From NCBI GenBank assembly GCA_005884305.1, contig VAYL01000193.1, positions 1 to 5,755 on the forward strand: a DNA stretch of 5,755 bases, read 5' to 3'. Of the stretch, positions 1-5,755 are shown in pieces. The DNA comes from Actinomycetota bacterium. GTDB lineage: Bacteria; Actinomycetota; Thermoleophilia; Solirubrobacterales; 70-9. A program made the position numbers and the translations under genes. The stretch's first letter is position 1. Every line of letters starts with the position of its first letter. Below the pieces are notes generated by a model, which ran no database searches, was not told where the DNA came from, and worked only from the letters and a program-made list of their open reading frames with translations.

Positions 1-65
1 GGTTTCCGCCGAGGCTGGGACGCCTTAGGGTTGATAACCGTGTCGTCCTGCGCCTGGCCTGACGG

Positions 66-545
66 TCAGGCGGCGGCTGCTTCGACCCTGGCCCCGGCCA
101 GCCGCGCCACCTTCGAGAGCGTCTCGATGTCGTACGGCCCGTAGTGGCGGCGCCCGTTGACGAAGAACGTCGGCGTGCCGGAGACGCCGCTCAGATCCGC
201 GCTGTCCACATCGCGTGCCACCCGCGCCGCCGTGCGATGCTCTCGCAGGGTGTCCTCGAAGCGATCCATGTCGAGCCCGAGCTCCTCCGCATAGACCATC
301 AGGTCCTTCGGGCGAAGCGCGTCCTGATGCTCGAGGAGCAGGTCGTGCATGTCCCAGAACCGACCCTGTTTGTGCGCCGCCTCGGCGGCCTCGGCGGCAA
401 TCTGAGCGCGGGGATGAACATCGGTCAGTGGCAGGTGGCGCCAGACGTACGCGATGTCGCCGTAGTCGGCGAGCAGCTCGCGGATCACCGACTCCGCCCG
501 TCCGCAGTCGGGGCACTCGAAGTCGCCGTACTCGACCAGCATCAC
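66..545 (-). CDS. DsbA-fold thioredoxin domain protein (detached C-terminal half of an NhaA-DsbA fusion)
   Basis: This is a 159-residue DsbA/thioredoxin-fold oxidoreductase. It opens directly on the first beta strand ([10 protein letters not shown]), has the redox motif C11-P-D-C14, and has the cis-proline loop SGTPTFF with P125. The middle helical insert carries [10 protein letters not shown] and [17 protein letters not shown], as in DsbA domains fused to actinobacterial NhaA. No signal peptide or membrane segment is visible, so it should be cytoplasmic, as expected for a domain following the cytoplasmic C-terminus of NhaA. In that family the domain is normally continuous with NhaA through a short charged linker. 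Here the linker is missing and the frame changes. The start is GTG at 545 or ATG at 542. An AGGAGG at 556-551 lies 5 or 8 bases upstream, and the NhaA stop TGA (544-542) overlaps the ATG, so coupled translation is plausible. It may guard a thiol or act as a redox sensor for the antiporter; that role is inference. Confidence 0.87.
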   Translation of the reverse strand: MMLVEYGDFECPDCGRAESVIRELLADYGDIAYVWRHLPLTDVHPRAQIAAEAAEAAHKQGRFWDMHDLLLEHQDALRPKDLMVYAEELGLDMDRFEDTLREHRTAARVARDVDSADLSGVSGTPTFFVNGRRHYGPYDIETLSKVARLAGARVEAAAA

Positions 546-1875
546 GGGGGCCTCCTGCGAGCCGCGAGGTCGACGATCGTCTCCGGCGGCCCGAACATCG
601 CCCGCATGCGGAGCCGCCGCGGAAGTGCCTGCGTGACCCGGTAGATGGCCGCGCTCACCAGCGTGGCCCCGACCGCCGCGACGAGGACCCCCAGCTTCGC
701 CTCCTCGAGGTCGCTACCGCTGAACGCCAGTGTGGCGATCAGAAGCGAGATCGTGAACCCGATTCCGGCGGCGGCGCCGGCGCCGAAGACACCCGACCAT
801 CCGACCGGCGGTGTCACCCTCCCCCGCGTCACCCTCTTCAAAAGCCATGCGGCGCCGCCGATCCCGAGCGGCTTGCCGACGACGTAGCCGATGACGATCC
901 CGAGGGTGATCGGCGATGTGATCGCGCTTGACAGGAAGTCGCCGTTGATCGCGATGCCCGCGTTCGCCAGCGCGAACAGCGGGACGATCACGTAACTGGT
1001 CCAAGGGTGGAACTTATGCTGAAGGCGCTCGTTCGGCGACACGGCCGCTTCCAATCCGACCGCGGCGGAGCGCGCCAGCTCCGGCGTCGGCTGCTCGCGG
1101 AACTGCGTGAACAGGTCGGTCGCCCGCTCGAGGTCTCCCCGCGCGGCCGGAGCCGCATACGTCAGCAGCCCCATTGCGAGGCCGATCACGATCGGGTCCA
1201 CGCCGGACTTGAACAGGGCGACCCAGGCGACCGCCGCAAGCACGAAGTACATGAGGCCGGTCCCGAACCGCAGCCGGGCTGCGACGGCGATCACGGCGAA
1301 GACTCCGGCGCCGATCAGGAGCGCGCCGAGGTGGATCGCGTTCGCGTAGACGGTGGCGATGATCACCAGCGCCGCGAAGTCGTCCATGACCGACACCGTG
1401 AGGATGAACGCGCGCAGGCGGTCGGAGAACCGCGGGCCGACCACGGCGAGCGCTCCCAGGGCAAACGCCGTGTCCGTCGACATCGCGACTCCCCAACCCT
1501 GGGCTGAGGAATGCCCGGCGTTGATCGCCAGGAAGATGGCGACGGCGGCGGCCATGCCCGCCAGCCCGGCGATCACCGGCAGTGAGACCATCTCGCGGTC
1601 GCGGAGCTCCCCGAGGTCGAACTCGCGCCGCGCTTCCAACCCGATCACGAAGAAGAAGAGATCCCGGAGTCGCCGATCCGAATCGACAGCGTCGTGTCCC
1701 AGACTTTGCGGTACGAGGCGAGATCGATGTTCGCCCAGATCAGGGCGACGACCACCGCGGCGAGCAGGATCGTGGCGCTCCCCGTTTCCGTGCGGAGGAA
1801 CGAGCTGAGCGGCGTCTCGAGGCTCCGGGCCCAAGCGGTCCGCCCGGAGAACCGAGTTGCATCGCCAGCCTCCAT
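542..1875 (-). pseudogene. nhaA: Na+/H+ antiporter NhaA, interrupted by a deletion with frameshift
   Basis: NhaA exchanges Na+ for H+ across the inner membrane. The 5' part (1875 to about 1665) encodes a normal N-terminus with FLRTETGSATILLAAVVVAL (first membrane segment) and TLSIRIGDSGI, then runs into a stop at 1647-1645. From about 1663 the other frame continues with LFFFVIGLEARREFDLGELR and reads to a stop at 544-542. Key residues are in the 3' part: the TD pair (1472-1477), the ion-binding Asp pair in MDDFAAL (1379-1384), and the lysine of GKPLGI (873-875), matching E. coli T132/D133, D163/D164 and K300. Against E. coli NhaA and fused homologues, about a dozen residues that include the WxN(D)xLM segment before FFF are absent at the junction. 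A deletion of 3n+1 bases explains this better than a single miscalled base. The gene starts 21 bases after the encapsulin stop with no clear Shine-Dalgarno. It ends ETIVDLA plus a short out-of-frame tail where the thioredoxin linker should begin. If the lesion is real, no full antiporter is made. Confidence 0.92.
551..556 (-). promoter_or_regulatory. Ribosome binding site for the detached thioredoxin domain
   Basis: AGGAGG on the minus strand lies 5 bases before GTG 545 and 8 bases before ATG 542, inside the last codons of the NhaA reading frame. Together with the TGATG stop/start overlap at 544-540, it would let ribosomes finishing NhaA restart on the thioredoxin domain. In an ordinary fused gene these bases would be only linker codons, so the match could be fortuitous. 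Confidence 0.55.
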
Positions 1876-1896
1876 GGGTGCTAGGCCGGCGTCCGG

Positions 1897-2697
1897 CTAA
1901 GGGGTCAGCGCGACGGCGGCCTCGGGAGTCGCGACCCGGAAGCTGAAGCTCTCCTCCAGGTAGAGCTGAACCGACTGAGCGTCGTGGCTCTCGTAGCCGA
2001 TCGACAGGTCCTGTCCGGACTCGAAGAGGAAATGCCCGCCGCCGACGCTCAGGACGACGGCGCCCTGGACGCCCGGCGCCCACACGAGGGGGCCGCCCAG
2101 AATCTCGCGCAGGTGCTCGAGCAGCGGGTAGCCCCCGTGCTGGCTCGTCTCGAGCACGTTTGTGTGCGCCTCGGGGCCGAGCGCCATGCCGTACGGACCT
2201 TCGATGCCGGCGGCTCGAAGCGCGTCGACCGCCATGGCCACGTGACGCGGATAGCGCTCGCAGTCCTCGCCGAGCGGAATCGCATCCTGAGTGGAGGCCT
2301 CGGCGATACCGGTGATCCCAGCCGCGCTCCACCCATGAAATACGGCGGCGTTCTCGGCGGTGGCGATCCGCACCGCGGCCGTATCGAGCTCGTCGAGGTC
2401 GACGTCTTCGGCGCCCCGGTCGGCGTCGGCGAGCTCCGAGCGCGCGACAGCGAACGGCGCACGGGCCTCGACCAGCGGCAGGACCCGCCGGACGTTCCCC
2501 TCGATCCCCTGGGGCGCATCCGAAACGCCGTCCGTGCGTCCGAGGTTGGTCGCCGAATGGGCCCATCCGTGCGGCCCGCCGAAGTCGACGAGCTTGCGCG
2601 CGGCGAGGGCGGGGAGGACCCGCTCGCGCGCTTCGGAGTCGAGCCTGTTCCAACCCTCCTGGGTGATCGGCGCGTGCTCGCGCAGAAGGTGACTCAC
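1897..2697 (-). CDS. Family 1 encapsulin shell protein
   Basis: This 266-residue HK97-fold protein self-assembles into a closed icosahedral nanocompartment in the cytoplasm. Its length matches the Thermotoga maritima encapsulin (about 265). Family landmarks are present in order: an N-terminal helix region HLLREHAPITQEGWNRLDSEA and RKLVDFGGPHGW (to about residue 45), which in this family lines the interior and helps bind cargo peptides; the E-loop/P-domain region with the R(R)VLPLVEARAPF stretch; GIEGPYGMALGP and HGGYPLLEHL in the A-domain region; and the C-terminal GQDLSIGYE and ESFSFRVATPEA (about residues 228-258). The GTG start at 2697 overlaps the EncFtn stop by four bases (GTGA), with AAGGAGGA six bases upstream, so the two are translationally coupled. 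The cargo is the EncFtn immediately upstream. nhaA follows after 21 bases. The gene is intact, with no frame lesion. A phage capsid is unlikely, because no phage genes are nearby and the cargo gene is the typical encapsulin partner. Confidence 0.96.
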   Translation of the reverse strand: MSHLLREHAPITQEGWNRLDSEARERVLPALAARKLVDFGGPHGWAHSATNLGRTDGVSDAPQGIEGNVRRVLPLVEARAPFAVARSELADADRGAEDVDLDELDTAAVRIATAENAAVFHGWSAAGITGIAEASTQDAIPLGEDCERYPRHVAMAVDALRAAGIEGPYGMALGPEAHTNVLETSQHGGYPLLEHLREILGGPLVWAPGVQGAVVLSVGGGHFLFESGQDLSIGYESHDAQSVQLYLEESFSFRVATPEAAVALTP

Positions 2698-3092
2698 GCC
2701 GAATCCTCCTTCAGGCCGCCGATCCCGAGCGACTCGCTGCCGGTGACCGGCACCCCCCGCGATGCCTCGTCCTCGACCGCCTCCTCCTCGGCCTCCTCCC
2801 CGTGCTCCACGATGTCGCCCTCGGTGAAGAGAATGCCCTCCGCGATCTCTCGCCAGAGCGGGGTGCGGCGCAGGAGGAACTCGAGGTCCATCGAGAAGTG
2901 CTTGAACTCCTCCCCCTGCGCGTCGCGCATGATCGCGCGCGCGTCGCGATCCGGCTCGATCGCGAGCCGCTGCTCATACCAGCCGATCGCCTCGGCCTCC
3001 TCGGTCAGCGACGTGCATAGGCGGGCGAACGTGCGAGTGGCCGCCGGGAGCTCTGACGGAGGCTCGTGGTACTGCTCGGTGCCCACAGCCAC
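2694..3092 (-). CDS. Encapsulated ferritin-like protein EncFtn, encapsulin cargo
   Basis: This 132-residue ferroxidase cargo oxidises Fe(II) so that iron can be mineralised inside the encapsulin shell. The core (about residues 8-97) has EEAEAIGWYEQR and GEEFKHFSMDLEFLLRR. The residues E31, E32, E34, W38, Y39, E62 and H65 fall at the same numbers as the iron-site and flanking residues of Rhodospirillum rubrum EncFtn. Members of the family form annular decamers, with the iron site at the interface of two half-ferritin subunits. A very acidic linker (8 of 11 residues from 99 to 109) leads to the C-terminal targeting peptide SLGIGGLK (121-128). The start is GTG at 3092, because an in-frame TGA lies only two codons upstream. 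The Shine-Dalgarno is weak (GAAAAGA). The gene is coupled to the shell gene by a GTGA overlap. Alternatives such as rubrerythrin or Dps are unlikely, given the short half-ferritin length and the peptide tail. Confidence 0.95.
   Translation of the reverse strand: MAVGTEQYHEPPSELPAATRTFARLCTSLTEEAEAIGWYEQRLAIEPDRDARAIMRDAQGEEFKHFSMDLEFLLRRTPLWREIAEGILFTEGDIVEHGEEAEEEAVEDEASRGVPVTGSESLGIGGLKEDSA
2704..2711 (-). promoter_or_regulatory. Shine-Dalgarno for encapsulin, inside the cargo gene
   Basis: AAGGAGGA on the minus strand ends six bases before the GTG start of the shell gene. It is read as the Lys-Glu-Asp codons at the end of the cargo-loading peptide, so one stretch serves both cargo targeting and shell translation. 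This is much stronger than the site in front of EncFtn and may favour the high shell:cargo ratio a capsid needs (inference). Confidence 0.8.
2709..2732 (-). other. Encapsulin cargo-loading (targeting) peptide
   Basis: Codons 121-128 of EncFtn spell SLGIGGLK, close to the common targeting consensus SLxIGSLR/K found at the C-terminus of encapsulin cargos. Such peptides bind the inner face of the shell protein and direct packaging. It follows a flexible stretch (RGVPVTGSE) and is followed by only four residues (EDSA). Confidence 0.9.
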
Positions 3093-3155
3093 ATCTTTTC
3101 AGGCCCATGGCCGCCATGCGGGACTCGGCCGTCCCCTGGCCGCACGGCGACGGGG

Positions 3156-4145
3156 CTACAGGTTGACGGTGGCCATCCCGGCCTCGTCGTAGCGCGCCCC
3201 GGCCGGCTCGGGCAGCTCGGCCTCGATACGCGCGAGATCGTCGTCGCTCAGCTCGACGTTGACGGCCGCGGCGTTCTGCTCCAGGTAGGTGCGGCGCTTG
3301 GTCCCCGGGATCGGAACGAGGTCGTCGCCCTGGGCGAGGACCCACGCGATCGCGAGCTGCGCGGGCGTGATGCCCTTCTCGTCAGCGATCTCCTTGACCT
3401 TGGCGGCGATGCCGAGGTTCGCCTCGAGGTTCTCACCGGTGAAGCGCGGCCCGCTCCGGCGAAAGTCCCCCTCGTCGAGCTCGTCGGGCGAGGTGAAGCG
3501 ACCGGACAGGAACCCGCGGCCGAGCGGTGAGTACGGGACGAAGCCAATCCCGAGGTCGCGACAAGTCGGGATTACCTCGGGCTCCGGGTCGCGCGTCCAC
3601 AGCGAGTACTCGGTCTGGACCGCGGTGATCGGATGCACGGCGTTGGCGCGGCGGATCGTCTCGGGGGCGGCCTCGCTCAGACCGATGTGGCGGATCTTGC
3701 CGGCCTCAACGAGCTCGGCCATCGCTCCCACGGTCTCCTCGATCGGCACGTTTGGATCCACGCGGTGCTGGTAGTAGAGGTCGACGTAGTCGGTGCCGAG
3801 CCGCTCGAGCGAGCCGTCGATCGACCTGTGGACGTGCTCGGCGGACCCGTCCTGCCCGCCGACAGTGGACATGTCGCCGGGTGTCGCGTCGTCCATCCGG
3901 CGTGAGAACTTGGTCGCGATCACGTACTCGTCGCGGCGGCCCTTGATCGCCCGGCCCACGAGCTCCTCGTTGGTCAGCGGGCCGTAGAGCTGTGCCGTGT
4001 CGATGAAGTTGACGCCGATCTCAAGGGCGCGCTGGATGGTCGCGAGACCCTCGTCCTCGTCGGTTGAGCCATAGAAGGCGGACATTCCCATGCACCCGAG
4101 GCCGACAGCGGATACCTCGAGGTCTCGAAGCTTGCGTTGCTTCAT
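3156..4145 (-). CDS. Aldo/keto reductase (AKR superfamily)
   Basis: This 329-residue NADP(H)-dependent oxidoreductase has the TIM-barrel aldo/keto reductase fold and is probably cytosolic, reducing aldehydes or ketones. The N-terminal signature [18 protein letters not shown] is typical of the AKR13-like/YajO-like group. The catalytic tetrad is complete: D49 in NFIDTA, Y54 in QLYG, K79 in IATKF, and H127 in YYQHRVD. The C-terminal cofactor motif [15 protein letters not shown] is present. The ATG at 4145 is chosen because MKQRKL matches the usual family start and GGAAAGG (4162-4156) lies 10 bases upstream. The reading frame stays open further upstream, but that extension resembles no known domain and covers the divergent regulatory region. 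The gene lies 63 bases upstream of encFtn on the same strand with no convincing terminator between them, so it may be transcribed with the encapsulin genes. It carries no targeting peptide at either end. The physiological substrate cannot be told from sequence. Confidence 0.94.
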   Translation of the reverse strand: MKQRKLRDLEVSAVGLGCMGMSAFYGSTDEDEGLATIQRALEIGVNFIDTAQLYGPLTNEELVGRAIKGRRDEYVIATKFSRRMDDATPGDMSTVGGQDGSAEHVHRSIDGSLERLGTDYVDLYYQHRVDPNVPIEETVGAMAELVEAGKIRHIGLSEAAPETIRRANAVHPITAVQTEYSLWTRDPEPEVIPTCRDLGIGFVPYSPLGRGFLSGRFTSPDELDEGDFRRSGPRFTGENLEANLGIAAKVKEIADEKGITPAQLAIAWVLAQGDDLVPIPGTKRRTYLEQNAAAVNVELSDDDLARIEAELPEPAGARYDEAGMATVNL

Positions 4146-4207
4146 TTGGTCCCAGCCTTTCCGGTAGAGGTTCGGTTCCGGTCGCTGATACCCCGAGGAT
4201 GCCACTT

Positions 4208-4219
4208 CGAGCATGCTCG
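4208..4219. promoter_or_regulatory. 12-bp perfect palindrome, possible operator of the reductase promoter
   Basis: CGAGCATGCTCG is a perfect palindrome lying 62 bases upstream of the reductase start. On the minus strand a TTGACG (4226-4221) is two bases upstream of it and could be a -35 element. The palindrome would then lie in the -35/-10 spacer, a usual place for a repressor. No clear -10 is visible (best is CATCCT after a 19-base spacer), so the promoter is tentative. Confidence 0.3.
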
Positions 4220-4258
4220 GCGTCAAGTCGGTGCGGGCGGGTTTCCGTCCGACCCGAC

Positions 4259-4276
4259 TGCGAACATCTGTTCGCA
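4259..4276 (+). promoter_or_regulatory. LexA (SOS) box in front of the DUF222/HNH gene
   Basis: TGCGAACATCTGTTCGCA has perfect 8-base arms around a two-base centre and contains CGAAC-N4-GTTCG. This is the core of the Gram-positive and actinobacterial LexA operator (mycobacterial form TCGAAC-N4-GTTCGA). Its last base is the first base of the ATG at 4276. LexA binding here would block the start region of the nuclease transcript until DNA damage triggers LexA self-cleavage. Several 13E12/DUF222-HNH genes of Mycobacterium tuberculosis are known to carry such boxes, which supports the call. The box is 114 bases from the divergent reductase start and could affect it too, though less probably. Confidence 0.82.
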
Positions 4277-5636
4277 TGTACAGACCCGCCGACACTCCGT
4301 TGAAGCCGGCGCGGCCGGGGCCAAGGGAGCCCGCCGACCTCCCCACCGAGCACCTCGAGGCCGAGCTCTGCGAGCTCGCCTCCCACCTGGCGGCGGGGAT
4401 GGCCCGCTGGATCTCCCTCGTCGACGAGTACGACCGCCGCGAGGGCTGGGGCAAGTGGTGGGGCGTCGGGTCTACAGCCCACTGGATCTCCTGGCAGTGC
4501 GCATGCTCGACCCACACCGCGCGCGAGTACGTCCGCGTCGCCAGATCGCTTCGCGGCCTGCCGCTCACCCGCGAGGCATTCGGCCGTGGGGAGGTCTCCT
4601 ACGCCAAGGTCCGCGCCCTCACCCGCGTCGCGACCCCCGAATCGGAGGAGTTCCTGCTCAATCAAGCCACCTATGCCACCGCATCGCAGCTCGACCGCAT
4701 GCTGGGCGCCTATCGCCAAAGCGAGCGGCCCGACCCCGAGTGGCACGGCGAGCCCGAGCTCCGCTGGGCCTGGAATCGCGACGGCTCCCTCAAGGTCGAG
4801 GCAAGGCTTTCCCCTGACGACGGCCGCGCTTTCCTCGACGCCCTTGAGGCCGGCAGGTCACAGATTCGTGACGAGGCGCGCAGGTCCGGTACAGAAGACG
4901 TCCCCGCGGGGACGCCCCCAGAGCCCCTACTTGGAGACGTCGCCACCAACGCCGACGCCGTGTCCTTGATTTGCGAGTCGTTTCTCGCCCACGGCCCCCG
5001 AGAGCGTGCGGGACCACAAAGAAGGAAGCTGATCGTCCACGTCGACCTCGATGCTCTCTCGCCGGACGGCTCGGGCCGCGCCGAGCTCGAGCACGGCCCT
5101 CCGATCGACCCCGAGCTCGCCCGGCGCCTGGGCTGCGACGCGACCCTCCAGGTGCTGATCAAACGCGGCAAGCGGGCCCTCTACGTGGGCCGCAAGACGA
5201 GGTCGATCTCGCCGGCGTTAACCTCGCCCTGTGCGAGCGCGACGGCGGCTGTCGCTTCCCCGGCTGCACCAACCAACGCTGGGTCGACGCCCACCACATC
5301 GTTCACTGGTCGCGCGGAGGTCCGACCGACCCCGAGAACCTGTGCCTGCTCTGTCGCCGCCACCACCGGGCGGTCCATGAGGGCGGCTTCACGGTCACCG
5401 GCAACGCGAACTCCGAGCTCGTCTTCCGCAACCCCCGCGGCGAGCGCATCGAGAACTCCCCGAAGCCGCCGCCGGGCTCCCACCGAGCCCTCATCGAGCA
5501 AAACCATGACGCCGGCCATCGGATCGACCCCGACACCCTGCTGGTCGGCGATGGCGAGCGGATGGACCTCGAGGAGTGCGTCTACGCGGTGGCGAAGTCG
5601 ATCAAGGGGCCGAGGCGCGAAGTCATTTCCTCGTAG
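4276..5636 (+). pseudogene. DUF222 / HNH endonuclease (13E12 repeat family), one-base frameshift
   Basis: If the missing base is restored, this encodes about 453 residues. The DUF222 part (about residues 20-250) reads [64 protein letters not shown] and continues to ALYVGRKTRSISPAL at 5220. The HNH part is in the -1 frame: ALCERDGGCRFPGC, VDAHHIVHW, PENLCLLCRRHHRAVH. It holds the Cys pairs, the DAHH pair and the final HH of a zinc-containing beta-beta-alpha metal nuclease. Only five bases (5221-5225) lie between SPAL and the next aligned codon, where six are expected, so one base is missing. Unshifted, the first frame loses the nuclease domain and stays open to the window end. ATG 4276 adjoins the LexA box and has no Shine-Dalgarno, suggesting a leaderless message; ATG 4213 is an alternative. 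Family members are often multicopy and their role in DNA damage is poorly defined. Sequence error versus real mutation is unresolved. Confidence 0.88.
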
Positions 5637-5755
5637 GCGCCCCGGATCCCCAGAAGAACGGTCCGCGCCCAGCCGTAGGCGTGACCTCGATCGACCAGCC
5701 GAGCTCGCGCAGGCTTCGCTCGAGTTCGGCCGCCCGCAAGGGCACCTTGACGATG
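5623..5755 (-). CDS. C-terminal end of a probable class I SAM-dependent methyltransferase (partial)
   Basis: Forty-three codons before a TGA at 5625-5623 are visible; the 5' end lies beyond the right edge. The peptide contains KVPLRAAELERSLRELGW, then SIEVTPTAGRGPFFWGSG. This pattern (VP.RxxxLxxxLxxLGW.xxVxP, then an aromatic F-W or F-Y strand with GxG) is typical of the last helix and beta strands 6-7 of class I methyltransferases. The SAM-binding motifs would be upstream and cannot be seen, so the substrate is unknown. It overlaps the 3' end of the HNH gene by 14 bases in convergent orientation. Codon usage is as in the neighbours. The family call rests on a short tail and is only moderately sure; that the frame is coding is more certain. 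Confidence 0.55.
   Translation of the reverse strand, partial: IVKVPLRAAELERSLRELGWSIEVTPTAGRGPFFWGSGAPTRK

Noticed and set aside
57..71. Inverted repeat GCCTGAC-G-GTCAGGC overlapping the thioredoxin stop codon
   Set aside because: As RNA it gives only a five-pair stem with no following T-run, so a terminator call is not supported. Nothing else is visible in bases 1-65.
1876..2653. Upstream extension of the NhaA 3' frame through the encapsulin gene
   Set aside because: The frame is open by chance. Its peptide there is Arg/Gly-rich shadow of encapsulin, and the real NhaA N-terminus is encoded in another frame from 1875.
3126..3142. Five-base-pair hairpin CGGCC/GGCCG between the reductase and encFtn as a terminator
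   Set aside because: Short stem with no T-run in the direction of transcription; such stems are common at this G+C content.
1984..3192. A 402-codon open frame on the plus strand across the encapsulin and EncFtn genes
   Set aside because: It lies antisense to two clearly recognised genes, its peptide has a low-complexity Arg/Ser/Pro composition with no known motif, and long open antisense frames are expected at this G+C content.
4137..4817. Plus-strand 226-codon frame overlapping the 5' half of the nuclease gene
   Set aside because: It is a shadow of the DUF222 frame. Its Arg/Pro-rich peptide has no family features and its start lies inside the reductase gene.
5215..5230. Programmed -1 ribosomal frameshift joining DUF222 and HNH
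   Set aside because: No slippery heptamer in register and no obvious downstream pseudoknot by eye; the family normally has both domains in one frame.

Overview
The window is about two-thirds G+C by eye. It is gene-dense, uses GTG and ATG starts, and has short overlaps between neighbouring genes. The proteins look actinobacterial, most like the Thermoleophilia (Solirubrobacterales/Gaiellales) group. The pointers are a fused-type NhaA plus DsbA-fold thioredoxin module, a DUF222/HNH (13E12-type) nuclease, and a LexA box of the CGAAC-N4-GTTCG type. The taxonomic assignment is an inference from protein style, not a database result.

Layout: five coding units lie head to tail on the minus strand, read from right to left. 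They are an aldo/keto reductase (4145-3156), an encapsulated ferritin EncFtn with a C-terminal encapsulin-targeting peptide (3092-2694), a family 1 encapsulin shell protein (2697-1897), a Na+/H+ antiporter NhaA (1875-542), and a DsbA-fold CPDC thioredoxin domain (545-66). EncFtn and the shell gene overlap by four bases (GTGA), and nhaA starts 21 bases after the shell stop. These genes therefore look like one operon: an iron-storing protein nanocompartment joined to an ion antiporter/thioredoxin module. The reductase is 63 bases upstream and may share the transcript.

The plus strand carries a DUF222/HNH endonuclease gene (4276-5636), divergent from the reductase across 130 bases. A near-perfect LexA/SOS operator abuts, and by one base overlaps, its probable start codon. 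At the right edge, the last 43 codons of a minus-strand gene, probably a class I SAM-dependent methyltransferase, overlap the nuclease 3' end tail to tail.

Three reading-frame lesions are visible. NhaA has lost about a dozen residues plus frame near 1655-1675. The NhaA-thioredoxin linker has lost roughly a dozen or more residues plus frame near 545-565, leaving the thioredoxin domain with its own Shine-Dalgarno and coupled start. The HNH gene lacks one base at 5221-5225. Encapsulin, EncFtn and the reductase are intact. The lesions could be genuine decay or assembly errors, and the sequence alone does not settle which. The main items of interest are the encapsulin-EncFtn-NhaA-thioredoxin arrangement and the SOS box on the nuclease gene.
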